This document shows positions 16,392-26,200 of a stretch of DNA of 38,483 nucleotides, in pieces (the first letter of the stretch is position 1; every line of letters starts with the position of its first letter). The translations under genes were made by a program, and so were the position numbers. This stretch comes from Candidatus Poseidoniales archaeon (lineage in GTDB: Archaea > Thermoplasmatota > Poseidoniia > Poseidoniales > Poseidoniaceae), in the NCBI GenBank assembly GCA_003602575.1, contig QQRY01000002.1:1-38483 (forward strand), given 5' to 3'. Below the pieces are notes generated by a model. That model saw only the letters and a list, made by a program, of their open reading frames with translations, was not told the origin of the DNA and ran no database searches.

Positions 16392-17467
16392 TGTACTTCC
16401 TCCTTTAATTCCTCTAGGTATTCATGACCATACCATTGCCATTGTTCCATTGTCCACCCTGGAGGCAATTCCCCGTTTGGTAAAGGCGGGGCATTAGGGG
16501 GAGAATCTTGTAAGACTTCTTCTGTTTGTTCCCAATGTTTTTGTTCAGTTTTGACATTTGAAAGCTTTAATTGAATGGATAATATGAATCCTAAAACAAA
16601 TATGAATAGGGCAAATGACTGGATATAAACTGCTGCCTCATCTACTTCAAAAGGAGGCTCTTGAGCCACTAAAGTAAACCATGGAGTAGTTTGAGAAGGC
16701 CCGTCTCCCTCAAGAATTGCTCTCCACTGAATGGTTGATGGATGGTTAGAGGCGGGAGCCGTAAATTCCCATTCTCCTTCGCTTGAAGAATTGGCAATGA
16801 TGGTGTTGATTGAACTACCTTCAACTTTCCATTCTACCTTCACATTAGACACATCTTCAGTCTCTATGCTAACTATAGTCTCCTCGCCCAGAGGTCTAGT
16901 AGTTTGAGGCGTGAAATCAGAAGACAGTCTAGCCAAGTTTTCAGGAATTGGAAGTACTTCAACCTCCAAACCTTGGCTAATTCCAAAGTAAGGGATATCA
17001 TCTCCACCATGATGGATTGATATGTAAAATGTGGTGGTAGTCAAAGATGTTGGCTTAATAGTCCATGAGGATGAAATGTTATCTTGTCCACTAATTAGTT
17101 TACCTTCAAGATAGTTATTGGTTCCGCCATTGGAATCTGATAGAATCTCCCATTGGGCATCTGCTGGAGTATCGCTATGGCCTGTCGTATCGGTCAATAG
17201 AAAAATACCAATGTCGCCTGAATATGATAGTTGGGCGCCTGATATTACTGCTGAAATGGAAATCGGTTGGTCTAGATATGGAGCCCCTTCAACTTGAATA
17301 GAAATAGATGCAGAGGATGTTTGATTCAAAGAAGAATCACCATGACATGCGCCGCCACATTGCATGTCAAATACGCCATCCCCAACACCCCCAGGGTTGG
17401 CTTGAGTGAAACTACTGATCGATAACAAAATAGTTACAACAAATAAAATTCTAATCCTGCGAAACAT
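16388..17467 (-). CDS. Secreted membrane-anchored protein with CxxxCH motif
   Basis: A 359-aa protein. A signal peptide (MFRRIRILFVVTILLSISS) precedes C37-G-G-A-C41-H42, which has three residues between the cysteines, not the canonical two of CxxCH. After that come a beta-sandwich domain (about 50-185, VEGAPYLDQPISISAVISG to GLEVEVLPIP) and a second beta domain (190-265). A membrane helix spans about 276-299, and a cytoplasmic tail ends with a Trp-rich segment (LPPGWTMEQWQWYGHEYLEEL). The mature protein would face the outside. Its ATG follows the stop of the 842-aa gene directly, with AGGAGG six bases upstream, so translation is coupled. Heme attachment is inferred only. Confidence 0.75.
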   Translation of the reverse strand: MFRRIRILFVVTILLSISSFTQANPGGVGDGVFDMQCGGACHGDSSLNQTSSASISIQVEGAPYLDQPISISAVISGAQLSYSGDIGIFLLTDTTGHSDTPADAQWEILSDSNGGTNNYLEGKLISGQDNISSSWTIKPTSLTTTTFYISIHHGGDDIPYFGISQGLEVEVLPIPENLARLSSDFTPQTTRPLGEETIVSIETEDVSNVKVEWKVEGSSINTIIANSSSEGEWEFTAPASNHPSTIQWRAILEGDGPSQTTPWFTLVAQEPPFEVDEAAVYIQSFALFIFVLGFILSIQLKLSNVKTEQKHWEQTEEVLQDSPPNAPPLPNGELPPGWTMEQWQWYGHEYLEELKEEVQ

Positions 17468-19996
17468 TCAATCCCTCCTATCGATGAAGATAAGGCTCAA
17501 TGAACCAATGCTCAAAATGATGAATAGTAGACCTGTGATTAGCCCTCCGGTTGTTGAAACGCTACTTTCAGCAGGCTCAATCGTTTCAACATTGAATCCT
17601 TCGATAGAACTAGAACCAGAATGTAGTCCTTGGCCATCAATAATTGGCCTAATAGTATAATCAGTAGGGCCTGATATTAGAGGCGTATCGATAAACTCTA
17701 AATCGCTTATTATAGAAATCGAATCTCCATTTCTAAGGACTTCAAAAGTCGCATCTGGGCCATTCCAAGACCAAGATAATTTGACCTGTTCTTGCATTGA
17801 TTTTGCTTCAAGAGAGGTTACCTTTGGCCCAGCCTCTGTCTGTAAGTTAATGGATGTAAATCCATTGCCACCTAATTCATCATAAACATTTAGAGTGATA
17901 GTAATAATTCCATTTCCTATAAACGAAAATGATTGCCCATTGCCTAATCCTGAATTGCCACTAGTATCGCTCCACTGCCAAGAATAGATTGTAATTCTTC
18001 CATCTAAATCAGTTGAATTCTGAGCGGTGACTTTGATTTCTTCACCATCCCATAATCTATTGCTTTCAATATCAATTTGGGCAGTTGGTGCTAGATTTTC
18101 AATAGTAATCTGTGAAGATACCATACTACCATTTGACTCACCATCGTTAGGAATTACTTCAACTGACCAGACCTGCCCTGGCCCGAGTAATTGAGCAGGA
18201 ACACTGGATTGTCCATCTAGAGAGCCTTCTTTGAAACCATTCCTATACCATGTTATCTCATTGGATACCAAATCTCCGTCTATATCTTCATTTGTAATAG
18301 ATAATACAAGGTCTTCAAGTGAAGAATGAGATAACTCCGCTATCGCATTTGGAATTGTATTTATGATTTCAACAGATGTAGATAAGTCATTCTCGCTTAA
18401 ATCTTGACCGTCATTGGCATTAACAAATACTGTCCAATTATCTCCTTTTGAAGTTAAGGAAGAAGGCAATGTAATCTGATTTTCAATTGATGTAAATTCT
18501 TGACCATTCTTATACCATCTTGTTTCTGGCGAGGCTGGTGCATCTCCATCTAAATCGCTCATTGAGAGACTCAATGTTATATCTTGAGAGGTTTGTGCTT
18601 GACTAAAATCCAAACTTATTGAATCTAATTCTGGTGCAGTATTAAGAATGGTTACCGATGAACTAATCTCCCAATCTGACCATTCAGTACCATCGTTAAT
18701 ACGAACATGCACCTCCCATTGTTCAGACTTACTGGTTTGCTGTGAAGATAACGTAGTAGTTGTGATACTAGGCATCAAGACTCCGTTTCTATACCATTGA
18801 ATTTCTGTATCAACAATTGGGTCTCCATCATTATCGTTTGAAATAAAGTCAAAATATAACGAATCAGAAGTATATGCCTCATAGGGTTGGAGAACAAGTG
18901 CCATGATTGTCGGTTTGTTATTTACTGGCTGATTAGAACCAATGGTTACTGTTTGTGATGTTTTCCATACAGTAGATTCTTCTCCATCTGAAACCCTAAT
19001 TTCAACATACCATTGGTCTCCATCTCTTGTAGCTAAGGATGTAACAGTAGATTGATCATTTAATTCGCTAACAAGTGATCCATCAAGATACCACCTGATT
19101 TCTGTAGTCAAAACATCTTGATCATCGTCACTCGAACTAATAGTGATTGACAAATCATCATTTGAAGAAGGTTGTGATGGAGAAATTGCTGGAGTCGATA
19201 CCGTAGGTGGCGTATTTTGAATTGTCACTGTATTGCTTGTAATAGTTTGACCACTATCCTGTCCATCTGAAGGAGTTACTTCGGCATACCATTGTTCATT
19301 CTTGGCGGTTAAACTAGAGGATACAACCTTACCTGGTATCGTTCCTTGAGGTTGTGCGATAGAGTCTTTGTACCATGTGATTACAGTACCTGATTCTGGA
19401 TTTCCATCGGGGTCTGAATAACTGTATGAAAGTGTTAGACTATCTGCAGTCTTGGCATCGGTTGGAGTTAACATTGCATTACTGGCAGATGGCGGTTGAT
19501 TTGTCGGGACATTCTCTGGTACCTGAATAGTTAGTGTGCCCCAGCGGTCTCCTGAATCAGCACCATTTCCATTTGATGTTAGGGCTGCTAATTGGAAATT
19601 AGCCGTTCCCGAACCAGAACTTGGAGCGGTCCAATCAAAGCCCCATGTTCTAGAACTGGAACCTGTAATTGAATGAGTTGCGCTATCACCTGTTGAACTA
19701 ATACCAACTGCGAAGCCCATATAACTGAATGTCCCTTTGTCAACATCCATGCTAAAACCACCGTTAGAACCTGATAATCCACTAGTTACAGAAACAGTCA
19801 ACTGGTAATTTTGTCCCGCAGTATATTGAGATGGAAGACCTGAGACTGAAGGAGTTGCCTGATTTGCCCCTGGTTGAGAATGACATCCACACCCTGTACC
19901 GGAATTCAGTTTACCATTCTCTTTACCTTGAGTGATGGGTGCTATTGAAAGTAGTAGGATAATTAAAACCGCAACTGCTGTTTTAGAGTAGTTCAT
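17468..19996 (-). CDS. Secreted multi-Ig surface protein with CxCH motif
   Basis: An 842-aa protein. A signal peptide (about residues 1-24) precedes SGTGCGCHSQ, with C36-G-C38-H39. The next ~120 residues (NYQLTVSVTSGLSGSNGGFSMDV and GDSATHSITG) match the choice-of-anchor V/Reeler-like beta domain that often follows a Cys-Cys-His motif. Six Ig-like modules follow, starting near residues 165, 262, 362, 453, 549 and 634, several with the pattern WYxDG-...-KxxQWYVEVxxxDG. An FN3-like module (about 722-800) and a C-terminal membrane helix (817-839) with a short RRD tail complete it. First gene of the operon. Probably a cell-surface protein; the Cys/His motif may bind heme or another metal. Confidence 0.82.
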   Translation of the reverse strand: MNYSKTAVAVLIILLLSIAPITQGKENGKLNSGTGCGCHSQPGANQATPSVSGLPSQYTAGQNYQLTVSVTSGLSGSNGGFSMDVDKGTFSYMGFAVGISSTGDSATHSITGSSSRTWGFDWTAPSSGSGTANFQLAALTSNGNGADSGDRWGTLTIQVPENVPTNQPPSASNAMLTPTDAKTADSLTLSYSYSDPDGNPESGTVITWYKDSIAQPQGTIPGKVVSSSLTAKNEQWYAEVTPSDGQDSGQTITSNTVTIQNTPPTVSTPAISPSQPSSNDDLSITISSSDDDQDVLTTEIRWYLDGSLVSELNDQSTVTSLATRDGDQWYVEIRVSDGEESTVWKTSQTVTIGSNQPVNNKPTIMALVLQPYEAYTSDSLYFDFISNDNDGDPIVDTEIQWYRNGVLMPSITTTTLSSQQTSKSEQWEVHVRINDGTEWSDWEISSSVTILNTAPELDSISLDFSQAQTSQDITLSLSMSDLDGDAPASPETRWYKNGQEFTSIENQITLPSSLTSKGDNWTVFVNANDGQDLSENDLSTSVEIINTIPNAIAELSHSSLEDLVLSITNEDIDGDLVSNEITWYRNGFKEGSLDGQSSVPAQLLGPGQVWSVEVIPNDGESNGSMVSSQITIENLAPTAQIDIESNRLWDGEEIKVTAQNSTDLDGRITIYSWQWSDTSGNSGLGNGQSFSFIGNGIITITLNVYDELGGNGFTSINLQTEAGPKVTSLEAKSMQEQVKLSWSWNGPDATFEVLRNGDSISIISDLEFIDTPLISGPTDYTIRPIIDGQGLHSGSSSIEGFNVETIEPAESSVSTTGGLITGLLFIILSIGSLSLIFIDRRD

Positions 19997-20065
19997 AACA
20001 GTTGTATTGCTTGTTAGTATTGAAGGTTAACCCTTAATTGATTCGAAGAGATATTGTTTATCGTA

Positions 20066-22195
20066 TCACTTGTAATCTGCAAGACTACTTTGAGTACTAT
20101 TTTTCTCTGTGGAGTCGTTATCAGAAATAGATTTTGTAGCCTCGCTAAGATTTTCTACTAGCTGAGTTTCACTCCAAATTTGCAAGCTTAAATTTTGAGC
20201 CTTTGCTAGTTTAGAACCGGCATTTTCACCGGCTATCAATACATCAAGATTAGAGGATACACTGCCTACGACTTTCCCTCCTGCATTCTTAATCATCTGC
20301 TGTATGTCCTTTCTAGGATTACTCAATGTTCCGGTAATACAAAATGACATTCCACTCAAAGTACCTTCAGAAATAGATTGGGGTTCATCCATTAAATCAA
20401 GATGTTTCGATAAATCTAGTAATAATTCCTTTCGATTTAACAATCCATCTCTAACTTGAAGCGCTACTTTGGAGCCTATGCCATCATTTTCACACATTGA
20501 TCGTAGAGCAGAATTAAGAGTATGTGGCTTATTCTTGAGATCATTTAGTGGCCCGAAATTAACATCACCTGGTAGTGCCTTTGCATCTTCCGCCCACTGC
20601 ATTAATCCATCAAAGTTCTTGGTTTGTTGGGCGACTAATGAGGCTAATTCTGGCCCAATACCGGGCAACCCTAATGCGTGAATAAAACGGCTAATTTTCA
20701 TCTTCTTCGTACGACTTATTTCCCCAAGAACATTGTTTGCAGATTTCTCAGCCATTCTCTCTAGCGATAAAAGTTGAGATTTTTCAAGCCTGTATAAATC
20801 TGCAACATTGGAGATCATACTTGATTCTAGTAATTGTTCAACTAATTTCTCACCAATTCCGTCCATTTCTAAAGTTCTACACCAGTAGATAATTGCTCTA
20901 TTTGTTCTAGAATCACACATCAAATCCATACACTTGAGGAACGCTCCTTCTTCCTTCAAAATAGCATTACATGAAGGACAATGTGATGGAATCTTTACCG
21001 CTTCACTTTTCGGTAACTCAGATATAAATTGAGTACCATCAGCGTGGAATCTATTTTGTAAATCCTTATCTGTTGCAGGTCCTAAAGTAGATTCTATCTT
21101 TGGAATTACGTCACCTCTTCTAACAATCAAAACCTTATCTCCAATCTTGACTCCTAATCTTTCAACCTCTCCGGGATTGTGTAATGTCGTATTTTCTACC
21201 GTAACTCCTCCAACCATTTGTGGCGCAATACGTGCGACTGGCGTGACATTTCCAGTTCTTCCCGTTTGCCAATCAACTTGAAGTAAGACCGAAGTCGCCT
21301 CTTCAGGAGGGAATTTCCATGCTAAAGCCCACCTAGGGTGGTGGGCAGTCATACCAAGATTTTGACGTTGTTCTAGATTATCCAATTTGAATACAAGACC
21401 ATCGATTTCAAATTTATAATCCGACCTCTTAGCCGACCATTCTTTTGTGTGTTCTATCATTTCCTCTTGAGGCCTATCTGATTGGAATACGGTCCATGGA
21501 GCAGGTTCTATTCCTACTTCTTGTAACCAATGTAATAGTTCACTATCGTACTGAACTGCTGGAGGGCCAGACGGGAATTGAACATCATAGGCACAAAATA
21601 CCAAATCAGAAGCATCTGCTTTACCATCGCCGTGTTTTTGACGTAATGCGCCTGAACAAAGATTGCGGGGGTTAGGCGATACATCCCGATACTTAGCCTC
21701 GAAAGTCGCTAAAGGCATAACCACTTCACCACGTACATGAATAGTATATGGATGCTTCAAACGTGTTGGAATATTTGCTACATGAATAGCATTCAATGTA
21801 ACATCCTCTCCTTTTTCCCCACTACCTCTAGTTGCAGCTCTATGTAAATTGCCCGAGACATACTCAAGGGATAGTGCTGAGCCATCTAATTTTGGCTGAG
21901 CCAAATAACGGGTTCCGCCAGATGTTGATTGGGTGACAAAATGGATGATATCTTGGTCGCTTGTACCTTTATCTAAAGAGCGCATAGGGAACATGTGCTC
22001 TACTTTTTTAGTGCCTGGCAAAGGCTCTGGGCCAACTTCATGTAATACTGAGTTTTCCGGATCTAAAGATTTTAGTTCATCCCACATAGAGTCAAATTCA
22101 GCATCTGAAATCTCTGGAGCTGAATGATTATAGTATAACTCTCGATGATAATTTATCGCATCGGCCAGATGTCGAATCCTGTCATCTCCGGCCAT
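20066..22195 (-). CDS. ligA: NAD+-dependent DNA ligase
   Basis: A 709-aa bacterial-type LigA that seals nicks using NAD+. The Ia domain has YYNHSAPEISDAEFD. The adenylation motif PKLDG carries the nucleotidyl-acceptor Lys102. A four-Cys zinc finger (CPSC, then Cx4C at KCMDLMC), helix-hairpin-helix region and C-terminal BRCT domain (SGMSFCITGTLSNPRKDIQQM) are all present, so the protein looks complete and functional. The start ATG at 22195 has GGTGGGT upstream. Archaea normally use ATP-dependent ligases; NAD+ ligases in Marine Group II and haloarchaea are thought to have come from bacteria. It lies 31 bases after the DUF296 gene, at the end of a four-gene run. Confidence 0.97.
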   Translation of the reverse strand: MAGDDRIRHLADAINYHRELYYNHSAPEISDAEFDSMWDELKSLDPENSVLHEVGPEPLPGTKKVEHMFPMRSLDKGTSDQDIIHFVTQSTSGGTRYLAQPKLDGSALSLEYVSGNLHRAATRGSGEKGEDVTLNAIHVANIPTRLKHPYTIHVRGEVVMPLATFEAKYRDVSPNPRNLCSGALRQKHGDGKADASDLVFCAYDVQFPSGPPAVQYDSELLHWLQEVGIEPAPWTVFQSDRPQEEMIEHTKEWSAKRSDYKFEIDGLVFKLDNLEQRQNLGMTAHHPRWALAWKFPPEEATSVLLQVDWQTGRTGNVTPVARIAPQMVGGVTVENTTLHNPGEVERLGVKIGDKVLIVRRGDVIPKIESTLGPATDKDLQNRFHADGTQFISELPKSEAVKIPSHCPSCNAILKEEGAFLKCMDLMCDSRTNRAIIYWCRTLEMDGIGEKLVEQLLESSMISNVADLYRLEKSQLLSLERMAEKSANNVLGEISRTKKMKISRFIHALGLPGIGPELASLVAQQTKNFDGLMQWAEDAKALPGDVNFGPLNDLKNKPHTLNSALRSMCENDGIGSKVALQVRDGLLNRKELLLDLSKHLDLMDEPQSISEGTLSGMSFCITGTLSNPRKDIQQMIKNAGGKVVGSVSSNLDVLIAGENAGSKLAKAQNLSLQIWSETQLVENLSEATKSISDNDSTEKNSTQSSLADYK

Positions 22196-22226
22196 ACTTA
22201 CCCACCAAGGCTAGAGGATATGAATC

Positions 22227-22655
22227 TCACGAAAATTGTAGACCTAATAACTCGACATCTGCTAATGGGCAGCGTGTCATAATGGCCTTAGATAGTATCC
22301 TAATATGAATTTCAGCAACCACATGGACTACGGATTGAAACATATGGCCAGCGTGCACGTTGTTGTCATCATCAGACCAACAACAGTGTATGTGAGTGAA
22401 GGCTTTCCCGTCTTGGGTTCTTGCGATATTTCCTGAAAGACTGACAAGTTCAGAAGGGTTATCAAGAGGTCTACGCTGATATACGCCTTGTTCATCCATG
22501 TAGCCATATAAATTATCACGGGTTCTTCCAATACCACTAGTTATCGCTGCCGCATTGAATTCAACCTCATCTGCTAGATTCTGTAAGGTTGAATGTATTT
22601 CATCACCAGGATCTAATCTTACGAAGAGATCTTTGCCGCTCCTTGTCCATTCCAT
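22227..22655 (-). CDS. DUF296/PPC domain protein
   Basis: A 142-aa single-domain protein matching the plant-and-prokaryote-conserved (PPC, DUF296) fold. Visible are VRLDPGDEIHSTLQNLADE, ITSGIGRTRDNLYGY, SLSGNIART, and the histidine-rich patch THIHCCWSDDDNNVHAGHM (His88, His90, His101, His104), which in this family can bind a metal ion. In plants the domain is fused to AT-hooks; in prokaryotes its role is unknown. It lies between a membrane protein and ligA in the same direction. Confidence 0.88.
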   Translation of the reverse strand: MEWTRSGKDLFVRLDPGDEIHSTLQNLADEVEFNAAAITSGIGRTRDNLYGYMDEQGVYQRRPLDNPSELVSLSGNIARTQDGKAFTHIHCCWSDDDNNVHAGHMFQSVVHVVAEIHIRILSKAIMTRCPLADVELLGLQFS

Positions 22656-22695
22656 AATATGGCCTAAAGAAGACCGCTATTGAAAATAACGATTA

Positions 22696-23238
22696 TTATT
22701 CCTCTTCAAATTCAGGTTGTAAGATTTGTTTTATTCTAGATTTGGCCTCTACAAGGTCATGATAATTACCTCCTAGAGGAAGAGGTGCAAAAATCCCCCA
22801 ACCCTTTCTCAAAAGAATAATTCTTCTCTGTGTCTTACTTTTAGAGAGTTTCAATCGTTTCCATTCATACCTTTGACCATCAGCAAAAAGGTGTGTTTTC
22901 GTGACTGCATATCGTTTTGGTATCAATAGAGATATCAAGTGTAGAGATAGAAGAATGTCCCAAATAATTGGATATAAAATTGGAGTGTCAGAAATCTCAA
23001 CCAGCCCCCATGGTAATGCCATCATAGCAGCCATTGATGCTAGATTGCCCCATTGCCTCACTACTTCATTCGGACCTTCGCTAGACCAAGCAAATACTTC
23101 ATCTGATAACTTACCTAATTTAGGAATGTCATGCTTCTGCCTAGTCAACCAAAATGCATCCCATAATACAATAATCGCTAATATCGATATAGCAACAGAA
23201 CCAATAATTCCCGGGTTAGGAACTGAGATTATGTCCAT
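22696..23238 (-). CDS. Membrane protein with PH-like C-terminal domain
   Basis: A 180-aa protein with a first helix near residues 8-28, two more hydrophobic stretches near 64-80 and 86-105, and a soluble C-terminus (RYAVTKTHLFADGQRYEWKRL to YHDLVEAKSRIKQIL) that resembles a bacterial PH-like/YdbS-type domain. Family assignment is tentative. It starts four bases after the stop of the 1566-aa surface protein, so the two are co-translated. Confidence 0.6.
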   Translation of the reverse strand: MDIISVPNPGIIGSVAISILAIIVLWDAFWLTRQKHDIPKLGKLSDEVFAWSSEGPNEVVRQWGNLASMAAMMALPWGLVEISDTPILYPIIWDILLSLHLISLLIPKRYAVTKTHLFADGQRYEWKRLKLSKSKTQRRIILLRKGWGIFAPLPLGGNYHDLVEAKSRIKQILQPEFEEE

Positions 23239-23242
23239 ATTA

Positions 23243-26200
23243 TCACTCTAAGTATTGCTTATCTTCGGGTTCTTGGCCATCGCCTTTATTCATTCGTTTA
23301 ATAAACAAAACAAAAATTATTGCTAAAACCACTAAAATTAACATCGTTAATGTATCAAAGTCTCCAGAACTATCACTTGATTGACCCTCTAAAATATCTG
23401 GAATACCATCACCATCATCATCTTGGTCTTCTATCAAAATAGATGTTTTGCCTACTGGACAATTAAGTTTGTCTGGTTGCTTGTCATTATCGGTATCTTG
23501 CCATGCGCAGGCATCTAATGGCCAAGCATCTCTTTGGTCATCAAAACCATCGTTGTCGTCATCAGAATCATAGATGTCTGGGCCACATGAGCGTCCAATT
23601 TTTAGGTCAAACCAAGTATTTTCATCACAATCTAATGTATAATCGCCATCAGAATCTAATGGAATCGACTCAAATGATATGGTTGAAACTGTGGAAGCGC
23701 CTAAACTATCAGTCACTTGTAATTCTAAGACATAAATTCCTGGACTAGGTACGGTAAAATTCTGCATAGCAGTATCGGAAGTTGTCTGTGAAATTTGATT
23801 GGTTTGTGCATCGAAAATGGTCCATTGATAGGTTAGTTGAGAATTAACATCTAAATCATCGGAAACATTTGCACTAGAGTTGAATAACTGTTGTTGCATT
23901 ATCTTTTGTCCAAATGAAGGCTCAATAATTGTCACAGAAGGTGGTTGATTCGGTTGAAGTGGAATGGTGATTAGGGAATTGATTTGCCAATAGTTCGATG
24001 AATCGTATGTTACTGATTTACTCGGTAAACCAGAAGATTTAGCATCTATTTGTATCTCTGTAATGTCGATATCAGAGCCATCTCCAACCTGTTTGTTTAC
24101 CAGAAGATGATACGAAATTGCCATTCCCGTAACCGTATTCGATTGTATACTTCCATCAGAATAAGTTGCAAAAATCTCAAAATTTGTAAATTGAGGTATT
24201 GTCAATAATTGTGCATCAAGGATGAGTGTATGAAATTGATTGGCCTGTGCTCCATTCCATAGAGAAATTGTTGATTGTGTTAGGAATATTGAATCTATGA
24301 AATTGATTGTAGTATCATCGCTCAATTCACTTGAGCCTGAAATAGTAGTAGCCTCTACAACTGCTGAATAATTCTCTGCTGAAATCGAAGTTGAAGCTTG
24401 AATAAAGGAGTCTCGAATGACAAGTGGTGCTGTGAAATCTTCACTATCGGAATGAAGGTCTATTCCCACTGAATAATTACTCAAATTAAGATTCTCGACA
24501 ATCAGAGAACTAGAAGAACGACCATGATGATTGATCAAACCATTCCCTGAACCTGGCCCTATCAATTCGATATTTGTTAAAATTCCAGATGAATAATCAA
24601 AGTCTATTGCCGGTGCTCCCGTTATTTCTACAGAGTCTATGGCTAGATTGCGATTATTTCTTCCTGCTATTGCAGCCGAATTACCCGTGTTAGCCTTTAT
24701 TGAGTCAAGTGTGAATTGTTCGTCCATTGAATCAAGCCAAAATACATTACCTGCGCCAGCAAATTGTGTTGCATCAACCGAAGAAATGGAACCTGAAACC
24801 TCGGTTAAATCAAAACCTATTTCAATTCCATTGCCAATAGTGATGTTAGATGCTTGAATTGTTGTTTGACGTGCCCAAATAGCAGGACCATTACAATTAG
24901 TTAATTCTATGTTGGAAAGAAGGATTTGTGCTTGAGATTGATATAATTCAAAACATCCACTTCCACCATCACTAAAGTAAGAATTCTTAATTTCAACAAT
25001 AGCGTCGCTACCAGCTTCAACATAAACCAGTGGTTCTGAGGCTGTCGAACGCATCATTGTAACTCCATCCGCATATACTGAACCTGCTTGAGAAATACGA
25101 AGCGGAATAGACGCTTCGACCACATCTGTATTGGATAATTCTATTCGAGAACTCAGTTGATCTCCGAGAATTAATCCTGCCCATCTTGCACCATAACCAG
25201 TAGAAGAAATTGTAGAATCACCTGCATCGAGAGTTCCTTCAACTGTTATTGAAACTCCATCTGAAACTCTAAAAGAAACACCATCATCAATAATTAGTGA
25301 TTTCAATTGAGGGATTACTAAATCATTATCTAAATAATATGGACTCCATTTGGCTTCAAGAATTGTTGATTCTGTCATCACTCCAAAGCCTACCGTTGAA
25401 GCCATGAATGTATGAACGAAAGACTTTGATGAATCCCAAGAAACAAAATCTGTAAAGGAATCTATCTGCAGAGTGATATTTTGAAGACCTCCTAAATTAT
25501 CATTATTTTGATCTATGTAACGTGCAGTGGCATTGGTAGACACTTGTCCATGCTGGTCAGTAATTTGGTTAACGCCGTTGATAGAAATCAAGGCATCTTC
25601 GACCGGTATTCCTTTGTCTATTACTAAAAGTTCGAGCGAAGATAATTGTGTAAAAGATGACTGGGCAGGTACGGTGATTGATGCGAGAATATCTCCACCT
25701 AGCATCTCAATATAACAATTAGAATGAAGTTCCACAGACTTATTGAAAATCACTGAAACAATGGACGTGGTAGAACTACAAGACCAATTAACTATGGCAT
25801 CAACTATCATTTGTGTTTGAACAGATGATGATAATGAAGCAGTAGAATAGATGTTTATCCTATCAGCAGTAACCTTTGCATCCTCGCCCATTATCTGTGA
25901 AGAAGAAAGTAAGGTGGCTTCAAAATTAGAATCTATTATCAGTTCGGATGAAATCAATTTCAAAGAACTGTCTCCTTCCATTAACAAATTTCCCGAAATC
26001 AGATGCGGCTGTCCATCTGGGCGAGGCCCCAGTATTACTGACTGCCCGGCAGTAATTGTCCAATCGCCTTGAGGAATTACTGGGATTTGAACAACTTGAT
26101 TTAATTGGCCACCAGTCAAGGTTTGAGTTACTCCGGTTCCTGAAAAAATTGCTTCGATGATTGAACCCTGAGATAATAGTGGAAGAGTTGCATAACCGTT

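Noticed and set aside
19997-20065. Near-palindrome aaggttaaccctt as a regulatory site between ligA and the 842-aa gene
   Set aside because: It is short and imperfect, with no second copy found; not enough to support a site.
20066-22195. Bacterial contamination in the assembly because of LigA
   Set aside because: Archaeal ribosomal and RNA polymerase genes, trm1 and archaeal-type promoters flank it on the same stretch, and NAD+ ligases are known in this archaeal group.
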